NCBI RefSeq assembly: GCF_000702505.1
Contig: NZ_JNIM01000001.1
Coordinates: forward strand, 2,294,001 to 2,358,000
From: Thermogemmatispora carboxidivorans
GTDB lineage: Bacteria > Chloroflexota > Ktedonobacteria > Ktedonobacterales > Ktedonobacteraceae
Reading direction: 5' to 3'
DNA length: 64,000 nt
Within the stretch, counting starts at the first letter, position 1. Each line of letters opens with the position of its first letter. The notes below the pieces were generated by a model, which was given only the letters and a program-made list of their open reading frames with translations, was not told the DNA's origin and made no database searches. Below are positions 17,270 to 26,363 of the stretch, one piece after another. The translations under genes were made by a program, and so were the position numbers.

Positions 17270-19006
17270 ATGTTCAGCAACAGTAACAAGAAGCCAGCCT
17301 ACCGCTACCTCTCCTCGCTGCTTGGCTGTGCGACCATCACAGTGCTCGCCGCCATCAGCAGCCTCCTGCTTATCGGAAGCCCGCGCCATGCCGCGCAAGC
17401 AGCCTCCGGCTTTGTCACCCGCTGTGGCATCCACTTCTGCCTCAACGGCCAGCTGTTCTACTACGCCGGAGCCAATAGCTACGACATCTTCACCTTTGGC
17501 GATGGCAGCAGTAGCAGCACGCAGGATGACATCGAGAACAAATATATGGACAAGGCTGCCATCGATGCCTACTTTAGCAACGCCCAGAGCGACGGCATTA
17601 CGGTCGTGCGTACCTGGATGTTTGACCACGAGACCTGGCACGGCTTCGAACCTTCGAAGGGCGTCTACAACGTCGCTGAGTTCGATGAATTTGACTACAT
17701 CATCCAATCGGCCAAGGCGCACAACATCCGCCTTATTCCGGTCTTCGAAAATTACTGGGAGGCGTATGGCGGTATCGATACCCGCCTGCAATGGGAAGGA
17801 TTGCCCACCGGCCAGTCCAACCGCTGGCGCTTCTTCAATCAGCAGCAGTGTCCAGGCTGCTTCACCCAGTACAAGAACTACGTTTCATATGCCCTCAATC
17901 ATGTCAATCACTACTCAGGCATTGCCTACAAAGATGAGCCGACCATCTTCGCCTGGGAGCTGATGAACGAGCCACGCTACGAGAACGCTACCCCCGATGA
18001 GAGCACAACCGGTACTACCCTGCGGGCCTGGGTCGACACAATGGGCGCTTTCATCAAGGGCATCGACCCGAACCATATGCTGGGGACTGGCCTCGAAGGC
18101 CAGGGAACAGCATACGGCTACGGCGGCAACTCCGGTAACCCTTTTGTCTATATCCATCAATCTCCATATATCGATTTCACTTCCGCCCACTTCTACCCGA
18201 CCGAGAGCTGGGCGAACCTGAGCATGAGCCAGGCCCAGCAGGTCATCAACAAGTGGGTCAGCGATTCCCACAACGTCGTCGGCAAGCCGTTTATCCTTGG
18301 AGAGTTCAACAGCCGCTCGGATGTTGGCAACCGGACAGGCTGGTGGACCATGTTTTACAACACACTGGAGCAGGACGATGCCGACGGAGACAACTTCTGG
18401 ATGTACGTTGCGTGTAATCCTGACAGCATCTACGGTGTAACGCACGGAGCCCCCGAGCTGGCCATCTTCCTGCAGCACTCACAGCACCAGCAACAGAAGT
18501 CCGGTGGTAGCCCAGGCACGGGCACGACGCCGACGCCGGGTGTCACGCCGACCGCTACAGCAACCGCTGCGGCCAGCCCGACGCCGACTCCCAGGCCGAC
18601 AGTGACACCGACGCCGACCCCGTCACCAACTCCGGCTGTCACGCCGACGCCGACCTTAACACCGACACCTTCCAGCGGGCTGAGCTGCCGGGTGCACTAC
18701 GCCATTACCGCCCAGTGGCCTGGTGGCTTTGGGGCCAGCATCTCCATCACTAATACGGGCAGTACGGCCATCAATGGCTGGACGCTCAAGTTCACCTTCC
18801 CGAACGGGCAGACGGTCACCCAGGGCTGGAATGGCAGCTTCAGTCAGCAAGGCAGCACCGTCACCATTACCAATTTGTCCTATAACGCCACCATCCCGGC
18901 GGGAGCGACGCTGGGGAGCGCCCCCGGCTTTAACGGTACCTGGAACGGCACAAACTCACCCCCGACGAGCTTCACACTGAACGGAGTAACCTGCAGCACC
19001 CAGTAA
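17270..19006 (+). CDS. Secreted GH5 beta-mannanase/cellulase with C-terminal CBM2
   Basis: A signal peptide or membrane anchor lies in the first about 45 residues (LLGCATITVLAAISSLLLIG), then a GH5 domain to about residue 400: the acid/base Glu in ELMNEPR near 233, SAHFYPTE, and the nucleophile Glu in LGEFNSR near 345. The FYYAGANSYDIF start and VRTWMF are reminiscent of the mannanase subfamily GH5_7, but cellulase activity is possible. A Thr-Pro linker follows (about 410-465), then a CBM2 with paired Cys and Trp residues (WPGGFGASI, GWTLKFTFPNGQ). The ATG at 17270 has AAAGGA upstream. It acts outside the cell on plant mannan or cellulose. Confidence 0.88.
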   Translation: MFSNSNKKPAYRYLSSLLGCATITVLAAISSLLLIGSPRHAAQAASGFVTRCGIHFCLNGQLFYYAGANSYDIFTFGDGSSSSTQDDIENKYMDKAAIDAYFSNAQSDGITVVRTWMFDHETWHGFEPSKGVYNVAEFDEFDYIIQSAKAHNIRLIPVFENYWEAYGGIDTRLQWEGLPTGQSNRWRFFNQQQCPGCFTQYKNYVSYALNHVNHYSGIAYKDEPTIFAWELMNEPRYENATPDESTTGTTLRAWVDTMGAFIKGIDPNHMLGTGLEGQGTAYGYGGNSGNPFVYIHQSPYIDFTSAHFYPTESWANLSMSQAQQVINKWVSDSHNVVGKPFILGEFNSRSDVGNRTGWWTMFYNTLEQDDADGDNFWMYVACNPDSIYGVTHGAPELAIFLQHSQHQQQKSGGSPGTGTTPTPGVTPTATATAAASPTPTPRPTVTPTPTPSPTPAVTPTPTLTPTPSSGLSCRVHYAITAQWPGGFGASISITNTGSTAINGWTLKFTFPNGQTVTQGWNGSFSQQGSTVTITNLSYNATIPAGATLGSAPGFNGTWNGTNSPPTSFTLNGVTCSTQ

Positions 19007-19013
19007 TACCCTC

Positions 19014-19059
19014 TGGGCCAGCCCTGCCACCACCGGTCGCCAGGCAGGAGTCTGGCCCA
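19014..19059 (+). terminator. Terminator-like hairpin after the GH5 gene
   Basis: TGGGCCAG (19014-19021) pairs with CTGGCCCA (19052-19059), with an inner CCTGCC/GGCAGG stem. No T run follows. Confidence 0.55.
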
Positions 19060-19204
19060 TCCCCCTCCCTCAACCTGCCTGCGGATGTAGAGAGCAGGCC
19101 CTTTCGGCCTCCGCTCAGAGTGAGCCTGCTTCCCTGGCCTCATCCTCCTCTTTCCCTCCTCTTTCGAATCTCGAAAATGTTGCGAAAAAAAAGTCCCGGA
19201 AGTC

Positions 19205-19233
19205 TTGACGGAAACCGGTTTCAATGTTATAGT
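19205..19233 (+). promoter_or_regulatory. Promoter of the second LacI regulator
   Basis: TTGACG (19205-19210), 17 bp spacer, TATAGT (19228-19233). The spacer contains an operator palindrome. Confidence 0.8.
19211..19222. promoter_or_regulatory. LacI-type operator 1
   Basis: GAAACCGGTTTC, a perfect 12-bp CG-centred palindrome that fills most of the -35/-10 spacer, a classic repression position. Confidence 0.8.
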
Positions 19234-19240
19234 TTCGCCA

Positions 19241-19252
19241 GAAACCGGTTCC
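19241..19252. promoter_or_regulatory. LacI-type operator 2
   Basis: GAAACCGGTTCC, one mismatch from operator 1 and exactly 30 bp away centre to centre, about three helical turns, near +1 to +12 of the transcript. Confidence 0.75.
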
Positions 19253-19320
19253 AGAAGCTGGCACCACCCGCGCAGGAACCAGGTGCACAACCAAAGCCTT
19301 AGACGTTGGAGAGACGGACA

Positions 19321-20505
19321 ATGGATGAGAAGCTCACCATCCAGGATATCGCCCGCCTGGCCGGGGTCTCGAAGTCGAGCGTCTCGCGCGTCCTGAATAA
19401 TTATCCTGCGATCAGCCAGGAGCTGCGCGAGCGCGTGATGCGGGTGGTGCGCGAATACAACTTTGTGCCGAATGTGACGGCCCGAGGATTGGCCGGCGGC
19501 AAGACGCGCCTGGTTGGGGTATTGACCCCGCCGCTGACCTGGCCAGCGATTCCGGAGATACTGCGTGGGGTGGCGGAGTATATCGAGCGTACCTCCTATG
19601 AGATGGTCCTCTACAGCATCAATTTTGAGAATCCTACCCACACGGACGTCGTCGATCGCATTCTCTCTCTGCGTATGGTCTCGGGCCTGCTGGCCATCCT
19701 GCCCTGCGATTTGACCCCCCATTTGCTCAGGCATTTTGAGCGCGGGCTGCCGATGGTCATGATCAATGACCAGGAGCCGCCAGAGCATTTCCCTTGCCCG
19801 TGGGTGGGGGTGGATAATCGCACTGGGGGCTATCAGGCAACTCGCCACCTGCTCGACCTGGGCTATCGGCGCATTGCCCATGTGATGGGGCCGAAGCGCT
19901 ACTACTGCGCCCAGGAGCGCTATGAGGGCTATTGTCAGGCGCTGCATGAGGCCGGGCTCGCGCCTGACCCCGAGCTGCTGCTGCAGGGCGAGTTTGATCC
20001 CGCCAGTGGCCGCCGCTGTGCCCGCGAGTTGTTCGCCCGCGAGCGAACGCGCTGGCCCGAGGCGATCTTTGTGGCCAATGATCAGATGGCCTACGGCTTT
20101 CTAGAAGTAGCCGAGGAGCAGGGCATCCAGATTCCCCAGGATGTCGCTCTGGTCGGCTTCGATGATAACCTGGTCTCGTCCCATGTCCGCCCGCCGCTGA
20201 CAACGGTGCGCCAGCCGTTCTCTCAGATGGGGGCGAAGGCCATCGAGCTGCTCTTGATGATGGTCGATCCCGATCATGTGCTCCCGCGCACGCGGGCCAG
20301 CCAGGACGGGAAGCATAGCCAGGCTGGGGCAGGGATGACCCCGGCAGGTGGGCCTCTGGCCACTGCCGCCGCTGGCTCCGACCATCAGCTGGGTGCGCGC
20401 GCGGGAGCTGTACTCGAAGCCTCTGCTCCCTATCGCCTGGACGGGGCCATTCATATACAACTCGATACCAGCCTGGTGGTACGAGCGTCAAGTGTACCTG
20501 CCTGA
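19321..20505 (+). CDS. LacI-family regulator of the glycan locus, with an unusual C-terminal insertion
   Basis: The helix-turn-helix is TIQDIARLAGVSKSSVSRVL, followed by a sugar-binding-type regulatory domain with VALVGFDDNLVSSHVRPPLTTV. TTG at 19306 is in frame, but GGAGAG is 7 nt before the ATG at 19321. After the usual MGAKAIELLL segment there is a low-complexity stretch of about 65 residues (Gly/Ala/Thr-rich, about 322-385) before the normal ending HIQLDTSLVVRAS; most LacI proteins have only 10-20 residues there. It lies between the GH5 and GH16 genes and has two operators in its own promoter, so it probably represses itself and other locus genes. Confidence 0.88.
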   Translation: MDEKLTIQDIARLAGVSKSSVSRVLNNYPAISQELRERVMRVVREYNFVPNVTARGLAGGKTRLVGVLTPPLTWPAIPEILRGVAEYIERTSYEMVLYSINFENPTHTDVVDRILSLRMVSGLLAILPCDLTPHLLRHFERGLPMVMINDQEPPEHFPCPWVGVDNRTGGYQATRHLLDLGYRRIAHVMGPKRYYCAQERYEGYCQALHEAGLAPDPELLLQGEFDPASGRRCARELFARERTRWPEAIFVANDQMAYGFLEVAEEQGIQIPQDVALVGFDDNLVSSHVRPPLTTVRQPFSQMGAKAIELLLMMVDPDHVLPRTRASQDGKHSQAGAGMTPAGGPLATAAAGSDHQLGARAGAVLEASAPYRLDGAIHIQLDTSLVVRASSVPA

Positions 20506-21124
20506 CACCGGCTCGCCCTTCCGCGTTGCGTTGGACCGCACGAGGCGAGCGCTTCATCCAGATAACGCTTGCTTGCTCTGCCAGAGGATGTCTTGTCTGA
20601 GTCGCATGGATGCGTCTCTCTGCCGGAGAACAGTATGTCTTGTCGTACTGTTGTCCTGCTTTCTAAGCTGGCCGGTGAGCCGGGCCGCCTGGCAGCGGCT
20701 CAGGCATACAGGGCCTGGGACTCTGTCTTGCCTGCCCCGGCTCGGCTCGCCGGGTCCTGCCCTCTGCTGACCGCCAGACGGCAGCCAGACAGACTGGCTG
20801 GCTGGCAGACAGACAGACGGACAAGCAGGGAGACCAGCTATCTGGCTCAACCACGCTGCTGGTCTGGCCATCCAGTGTACCGCCTGGAAGGAGGGGGTGG
20901 AAGGAGGTGGATGGCTGGCCAGTGCGCTGTGGCTGCTGGCCACTCTTGCCGGCGCAGTTGCTGCTGCCGGCACTGCAGCACTGCTGTTGGCTGCGTCCGC
21001 TCGCTGCTTGCCCGCCAGAGCGCCAGGCGCGGCGACGCTGGCTCTTCTCTCTCTGGCCGACGGCGTGCTGCCAGCTCAGCTGCAGTGCAGCTGATGACTT
21101 TTCCGCAGAAGAAAGGAGTATTGG
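20506..21124 (+). other. Long untranslated region before the GH16 gene
   Basis: About 620 bases without a credible gene. It is GC-rich, with AGAC-type low-complexity runs (about 20790-20825) and GGAGG-like runs near 20886-20905. A 65-codon hydrophobic frame at 20897-21094 has poor support. The 3' end provides AAAGGAG for the GH16 start. Confidence 0.5.
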
Positions 21125-22738
21125 ATGCGGATATCTCAGCGTAGAGTTCACAGGGATGTTGATGAGCCTGCTCGTTCCGGCTCCGCTTTCCGTCGGTTGC
21201 CCTTCAGGTGGCTCCTCTTCGCCGTCTGTGCCCTGGTGGTCTGCCTTTCGACCGGGCTGTTCCTCGTGGCCCGCACAGTCCCCCAGGCCCATGCTGCTAC
21301 CTGGACCCAGGTCTGGGGCGATGAGTTTAGCGGCTCGGCAGGCTCTCCGCTGAATACGTCGCAGTGGATCTACGATATCGGCACTGGCTATGGCACTGGG
21401 GAGATCGAGACGACGACTAATAGCACGGCCAATGTCTCCCTGGATGGCAATGGCCACCTGGCCATCACGCCCCTGCGCGATGCCAATGGCAACTGGACCT
21501 CGGGCCGCATTGAGACGGTTAACGATAGCTTTGCTGCTCCTCCCGGCGGCGAGCTGGAGGTGACGGCCTCCCTGCAGCAGCCCAATGTCTCCGGCAATGC
21601 TGCCCTGGGCTACTGGCCGGCTTTCTGGATGCTCGGTACACCTTACCGCTCCGACCATAACTGGCCCAACGATGGCGAGGTCGACATTATGGAGGATATC
21701 AACGGCCTCAGCTCGGTCTTCGGGACGATGCACTGTGGCACCTATCCCGGCGGCCCCTGCAATGAGCCAAATGGTATCGGCAGCGGTCAGAAGCCCTGCT
21801 CCGGCTGCCAGACAGGCTTCCATACCTATACGGTCATCATCGATCGCAGCGTCTCGCCTGAGCAGATCCGCTGGTACCTGGATGGCAATAACTACTTTAC
21901 GGTCAGTGCCAATCAGGTGGATGCCACGACCTGGGCCAATGCTGTGGATCATGCTTTCTACATCATCTTCGATCTGGCCATCGGCGGTGGCTTCCCCGCT
22001 GCCTTCGGCGGCGGCCCGACCTCTTCTACTCAGCCCGGCGTGCCTATGCTGGTCGATTATGTGCGCGTCTATACTGCCAATGGCTCGGCAGTGACGCCGA
22101 CTGCGACTCCTACCCCTAGCCCAACACCAACGGCCAGCGGCGGCAGCGGCAGCGGCTTCACACAGGGAGTCAAAGCCATCAGTAGCAATCAGGTGCAGTT
22201 CTGGTTTCAGCCGAGTGGCTGGACGGCGGGCTATGTGATCCTGCACTACACGATTCCCGGTCAGGCTCAGCAGAACGTGCAGATGAGCTATAACAGCAGC
22301 GCCGGCCAGTGGCAGTATACAGTCAGTGGGGTCAGCTCGGGACAGACTATCACTTATTCCTTCACGTACCAGAAGAGCGGGCTGCAGTACGATACGTCCA
22401 CCTATACCTATACGGTAGGCTCTTCGGCTGCCACCCCTACGCCGACACCGACGCCCTCGGGCGGCAGCGGCTTCAGCCAGGGAGTGAACAGCGTGAGTGC
22501 TACTCAGGCGCAGTTCTGGTTTCAACCGAGCGGCTGGACGGCGGGCTATGTGATCGTGCACTATACGGTCCCCGGCCAGGCCCAGCAGAACGTGCAGATG
22601 AGCTACAACAGCAGCGCCGGCCAGTGGCAGTACACGGCTGGTGGGATGAGTTCGGGGCAGACGATCACGTACTCGTTTACCTACCAGAGGAACGGGTTGC
22701 AGTACGATACGTCCACCTATACCTGGACTCATCCGTGA
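21125..22738 (+). CDS. Secreted GH16 endo-beta-1,3-glucanase (laminarinase type) with two tandem CBM56-like modules
   Basis: The N-terminal Arg-rich stretch and hydrophobic segment (WLLFAVCALVVCLSTGLFLV, about 29-48) ending in AHA form a long signal peptide. The GH16 domain spans about 55-310, with the catalytic signature GEVDIMED near 184-191 (two Glu, one Asp) and VWGDEFSG at the start. Two Thr-Pro linkers separate two modules of about 90 residues, each containing FWFQPSGWTAGYVI and QNVQMSYNSSAGQWQY, which resemble beta-1,3-glucan-binding CBM56. The modules are nearly identical, so a recent internal duplication is likely. It would digest fungal or callose-like beta-1,3-glucan outside the cell. 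Confidence 0.88.
   Translation: MRISQRRVHRDVDEPARSGSAFRRLPFRWLLFAVCALVVCLSTGLFLVARTVPQAHAATWTQVWGDEFSGSAGSPLNTSQWIYDIGTGYGTGEIETTTNSTANVSLDGNGHLAITPLRDANGNWTSGRIETVNDSFAAPPGGELEVTASLQQPNVSGNAALGYWPAFWMLGTPYRSDHNWPNDGEVDIMEDINGLSSVFGTMHCGTYPGGPCNEPNGIGSGQKPCSGCQTGFHTYTVIIDRSVSPEQIRWYLDGNNYFTVSANQVDATTWANAVDHAFYIIFDLAIGGGFPAAFGGGPTSSTQPGVPMLVDYVRVYTANGSAVTPTATPTPSPTPTASGGSGSGFTQGVKAISSNQVQFWFQPSGWTAGYVILHYTIPGQAQQNVQMSYNSSAGQWQYTVSGVSSGQTITYSFTYQKSGLQYDTSTYTYTVGSSAATPTPTPTPSGGSGFSQGVNSVSATQAQFWFQPSGWTAGYVIVHYTVPGQAQQNVQMSYNSSAGQWQYTAGGMSSGQTITYSFTYQRNGLQYDTSTYTWTHP
22154..22733 (+). repeat. Direct repeat encoding two CBM56-like modules
   Basis: Copy 1 starts at 22154 and copy 2 at 22469, offset 315 bp. 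Long nucleotide stretches match, for example around GTTTCA(G/A)CCGAG and the segment encoding NVQMSYNSSAG. The copies are joined by a Thr-Pro linker. Confidence 0.85.
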
Positions 22739-23058
22739 AAGCTGTCCCGCTTTCGTGACCTTCGTCCTTGCTTGCGGTGAGTTGATTCCTCACCTCTCCC
22801 TTGCTCGGCGCTGCTATCATCAGGGCTGCCGCTGCAGAGAGCCAGACGGCCAGACAGAGGGGCAGCGCCGAGTGGGGATGGCGGTGGTGTCAGATCCGGC
22901 TGATTTCGGGGCTGATGCCGGATGCGGTCCGCTGAGCTCAGGAGGAACTCGGCCTGGAAGTCCGATCAGGAGGGCTGGCTGGTCCAATGCTGACCGCGAT
23001 GAGACGATGCTTTGTTCGCTCAATCGACGTCCGATTCGCTTTCCAAGGAGGTGCGCTT
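22739..23058 (+). other. Intergenic region between GH16 and the transporter genes
   Basis: No gene. A stem ATCCGGC (22894-22900)/GCCGGAT (22917-22923) is the main visible structure. No GAAACCGGTTTC-type operator was noticed. Confidence 0.45.
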
Positions 23059-24768
23059 ATGTGCGATAAGACCGGCCTCACTCGTTCTTCTCCACGACCT
23101 GGCTCTGTGGCTGGCCTGGGGCGCGTTGTGCTCTCGCTGCTGGCGCTGAGCATGTTGCTCCTCTTGGCTGCCTGTGGGCAGGGAAGCACTAGCAGCTCAT
23201 CCAGTAAGACGCACGTGCTGACGGTCGTGCCCAGCCCGAAAGGTGACTTCACCAACGGCTTTAGCCCCTACTCGGCCAACGCGAACTACGGTTCGCAGGG
23301 CATGATCTACGAGACGCTGCTCTTCTTTAATCGCATGAATAGCCAGATCACGCCCTGGCTGGCGCAGAGCTACGATTTCTCCAACGATGCCAAGACCCTG
23401 ACCTTCCACCTGCGCCCTGGTGTAAAGTGGTCGGATGGCCAGCCTTTCACGTCGGCGGATGTGGTCTTTACGCTGCAGATGCTCAAGCAGTATCCGACAG
23501 CCGACGGCAATGGCCTCTGGCAGTATCTCCAGAGCGTCCAGGCTCCCGATGACCAGACGGTGACCGTTACTTTGAAGGCCCCCTATACGCCGCTCCTCTG
23601 GTATCTGGCTGGTCAGACCTGGATCGTCTCGAAGCATGAGTATGCCAGCGCCGGCGACCCAACCAAGTTCGTCGACGCTAATCCCGTCGGTACCGGCCCC
23701 TTCATGTTGAAGTCCTTCTCGCCGCAGCTGATTACGCTCAAGAAGAACCCCAACTACTGGCAGCCCGGTAAGCCGGCTGTCGACGAGATCCGCTATCCCG
23801 CCTTCGATTCGAATACCAGCGCCGAGCTGCTGCTCAGCCGCGGTGATGTCGATTGGACGGGCCTCTATACGCCCAATATCCAGCAGACCTATGTGGCGAA
23901 GGACCCTGCGCATAATCATTACTGGTTCCCCAACCGCAATATTGTGATGCTGTATTTGAATACGGCCAAGGCTCCGTTCAATCAGCTGGCGGTCCGTCAG
24001 GCCATCAGCGCGGCCATCGATCGCGAGCAGATCTACAAGGTGGCCGAGAGCGGCTACGAGCCGGTGGCCAGCCCGACTGGCCTGGTGCTCCCCGAGAACC
24101 AGAGCTACCTGAATCCGAAGTACGCCAATGTCTCCTTCGCCAAGGACCCCAATCAGTCACAGCGGCTCCTGGAGAGCGTTGGCTTCCATAAGGGGTCGGA
24201 TGGCATCTATGCCGATAGCAGCGGCAAGAAGTTGTCGTTCCAGATCAATGTGGTGACCGGCTGGACTGACTGGGTGACGGCGGTCCAGATCATCGCGAAC
24301 AATCTGAAGACCATCGGCATCGATGCGAAGGTGAATTCGATTTCCTTCAACGCCTACTTCAGCGCTCTGCAGATGGGCAGCTACGATATGGCGATCTCCT
24401 GGACGAATCCAGGACCGACGCCCTTCTACTTGTATAATTCGTTGCTCAATAGCACGAACAGTGCTCCCCTCGGGAAGCCGGCGGCTTCCAACTGGGAGCG
24501 CTGGATCGACTCGACGACCGATAAGCTGCTGGCTCAGTACGCGACAACCACTGATCAGACGCTGCAGCAGCAGGCGCTCTATGGTCTGCAGCAGATCATG
24601 GTAGAGCAGCTGCCGAGCATTCCGCTGGTCTATGGGGCAACCTGGTACGAGTACAGCAGCCGCAATTTCACCGGCTGGCCGGATGCGAATAATGCCTATG
24701 CTTCCCCGGCTCCCTTCGACTTCCCCGATGCCGAAGTGGTGGCCTTGAATTTGAAGCCCGTTGCCTGA
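23059..24768 (+). CDS. Family-5 ABC transporter substrate-binding lipoprotein, probably oligosaccharide
   Basis: AAGGAGG is 7 nt before the ATG. The signal sequence ends in a lipobox LLAAC-G with the lipidated Cys near residue 39. The mature protein has SBP family-5 features: YETLLFFNRMNSQITPWLAQSYDFSNDAKTL-type opening motifs, HLRPGVKWSDGQPFTSADVVFTL and RQAISAAIDREQIY. The family is often called peptide-binding, but in Thermotoga several members bind beta-glucan oligosaccharides. The neighbouring GH16 and GH1 genes make oligosaccharide uptake the better guess here. Outer face of the cytoplasmic membrane. Confidence 0.88.
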   Translation: MCDKTGLTRSSPRPGSVAGLGRVVLSLLALSMLLLLAACGQGSTSSSSSKTHVLTVVPSPKGDFTNGFSPYSANANYGSQGMIYETLLFFNRMNSQITPWLAQSYDFSNDAKTLTFHLRPGVKWSDGQPFTSADVVFTLQMLKQYPTADGNGLWQYLQSVQAPDDQTVTVTLKAPYTPLLWYLAGQTWIVSKHEYASAGDPTKFVDANPVGTGPFMLKSFSPQLITLKKNPNYWQPGKPAVDEIRYPAFDSNTSAELLLSRGDVDWTGLYTPNIQQTYVAKDPAHNHYWFPNRNIVMLYLNTAKAPFNQLAVRQAISAAIDREQIYKVAESGYEPVASPTGLVLPENQSYLNPKYANVSFAKDPNQSQRLLESVGFHKGSDGIYADSSGKKLSFQINVVTGWTDWVTAVQIIANNLKTIGIDAKVNSISFNAYFSALQMGSYDMAISWTNPGPTPFYLYNSLLNSTNSAPLGKPAASNWERWIDSTTDKLLAQYATTTDQTLQQQALYGLQQIMVEQLPSIPLVYGATWYEYSSRNFTGWPDANNAYASPAPFDFPDAEVVALNLKPVA

Positions 24769-25248
24769 AACCCCGTGCGTAGGTGAGGTGAGCGGGCCGA
24801 TCGGGTGCGGCTCTCTCACCTCCCTCCGCAACGGCCCGCTCCGCCCGGCGCTCCGCTTCCCATTCCCGAGGAGCGCCTGGACCAATCCGCCGCTCTGGCT
24901 TCGTCAGCAGGCGGCAGCCAGGCACGGCACCGACCATCAGCCTTCGGCTCGGCACCTATTCCGATAGCGCTCCTTTTCGCTTTCGCTCGTTCGCTGGCAC
25001 TGGCCACTGGCACTGGCCACTGGCACTGGCCGCTGGCACTGGCCATGAATTGAGATGGTAACGAAATGGCAACGGACAGGCAAACGGGTTTGCTTTCCTG
25101 ATAATAAAGGAGCGACTTTGGCCAACACCCGGCAGGCATTGGCAGTGCGCACCGACACGCCCAGCAGAGCAGCTGGTGAGCGCTCAGGTCACCGTTGCTC
25201 GCTGTGCGCTGCGCCGCCTCTCTCGGCTGGGAGGAAAGGGGACCCAGA
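24769..25248 (+). other. Region between binding-protein and first permease genes
   Basis: No gene is supported. A large stem AGCGGGCCG (24791-24799)/CGGCCCGCT (24832-24840) lies just after the binding-protein stop. It may trim or attenuate the transcript so that permeases are made in smaller amounts. A 13-bp tandem repeat follows. Confidence 0.55.
24994..25045. repeat. Four tandem copies of a 13-bp unit
   Basis: CTGGCACTGGCCA is repeated four times; one copy ends in G instead of A. Non-coding. Confidence 0.9.
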
Positions 25249-26220
25249 ATGAGGCATGTACTGCGCCGCCTTGGCTTCTACCTGGTGGCCTTGTGGGCCT
25301 CGATTACCTTGAATTTTATTATCCCGCGCTTGATCCCGGGCGATCCAGCAGGGGCGCTGATGGCCCGTTTCCAGGGGCGCATGACACCCCAGGCCATCCA
25401 TGCTCTGGAACTGCAGTTTGGCATTTCGCACGATCCGCTCTGGGTGCAGTATATTCAGTACCTGGGGAATCTGCTCCACGGTGATCTCGGTACTTCTTTT
25501 ACCTACTTCCCGACGCCCGTGGCTACGGTCCTGGCTCAAGAGCTGCCCTGGACCCTGGCCCTGGTCGGGATGTCTGTGCTGATCAGCTTTGTCTTGGGGT
25601 CGCTGCTCGGCGTCTTTATCGCCTGGCGACGAGGTTCGTTCCTTGATAATGTCCTGCCGCCTTTCTTGACGTTCTTCTCGGCCATTCCCTACTTCTGGCT
25701 GGCGCTGATTGCGCTCTATCTCTTGGCCTATACTTTGAGGTGGTTCCCGGTGAACGGCGGCTACGATACGTCCTTGACGGTGGCGCTGACACCGGATTTC
25801 TTGCTGAGCGCGCTCAATCATGCTCTGCTGCCCGGTTTTACCATCGTCCTGGCCTCGATCTCCGGCTGGATGCTCGGGATGCGCAACGCCATGATTACGA
25901 CCCTGACCGAGGACTATGTCTTGCTGGCCGAGGCCAAGGGCCTCAAGGAGGGGCGGGTGATGTTCTCCTATGCGGCCCGCAATGCGATTCTGCCGAATGT
26001 GACCGGCTTCGCCCTTTCGCTGGGCTTTGTGGTGGCTGGCTCGCTCTTGACAGAAGTGGTCTTTTCGTATCCCGGCGTGGGCTTCGCCTTGTTGCAGGCT
26101 GCGCAGAATTCCGATTATCCCTTGTTGCAGGGCATTTTCCTGCTGATTGCCCTGGCAGTCCTGGGCGCCAATTTTCTGGCCGACCTGGCCTATCTGGTGC
26201 TTGATCCGCGCGTGCGCTAG
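25249..26220 (+). CDS. ABC transporter permease, DppB type
   Basis: Polytopic membrane protein with the DppB/OppB pattern: an N-terminal transmembrane helix with NFIIPRLIPGDPAGALM, a long outer loop, then further helices with the EAA-like coupling motif EDYVLLAEAKGLKEGRVMFSYAARNAILP. The ATG at 25249 has AGGAAAGGGG upstream; earlier in-frame codons lack a site. Partner of the next permease and of the binding lipoprotein. No ATP-binding subunit is encoded in the locus. Confidence 0.9.
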   Translation: MRHVLRRLGFYLVALWASITLNFIIPRLIPGDPAGALMARFQGRMTPQAIHALELQFGISHDPLWVQYIQYLGNLLHGDLGTSFTYFPTPVATVLAQELPWTLALVGMSVLISFVLGSLLGVFIAWRRGSFLDNVLPPFLTFFSAIPYFWLALIALYLLAYTLRWFPVNGGYDTSLTVALTPDFLLSALNHALLPGFTIVLASISGWMLGMRNAMITTLTEDYVLLAEAKGLKEGRVMFSYAARNAILPNVTGFALSLGFVVAGSLLTEVVFSYPGVGFALLQAAQNSDYPLLQGIFLLIALAVLGANFLADLAYLVLDPRVR

Positions 26221-26363
26221 CCTGGCTGGTTCGGGGCGGATGAGTGGTGAGCGCAGCAAGGGGACGGCGACGGTGCGGTCGGTTGGCTGCAACCACGTGG
26301 TCCGCAGCGAGCGCAGCAGTGCTGTGAGAGTCGCAGACGGAGAGAGAGAAGGAGAGATCGATC

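Noticed and set aside
20897..21094. Small hydrophobic protein of 65 residues before the GH16 gene
   Set aside because: Ala/Leu bias is expected from GC-rich non-coding DNA. The GGAGG-like runs upstream are part of a low-complexity stretch, and nothing else supports it.
20663..22732. A 689-codon minus-strand frame opposite the GH16 gene
   Set aside because: No recognisable motifs. Its internal repeats mirror the duplicated CBM on the other strand.
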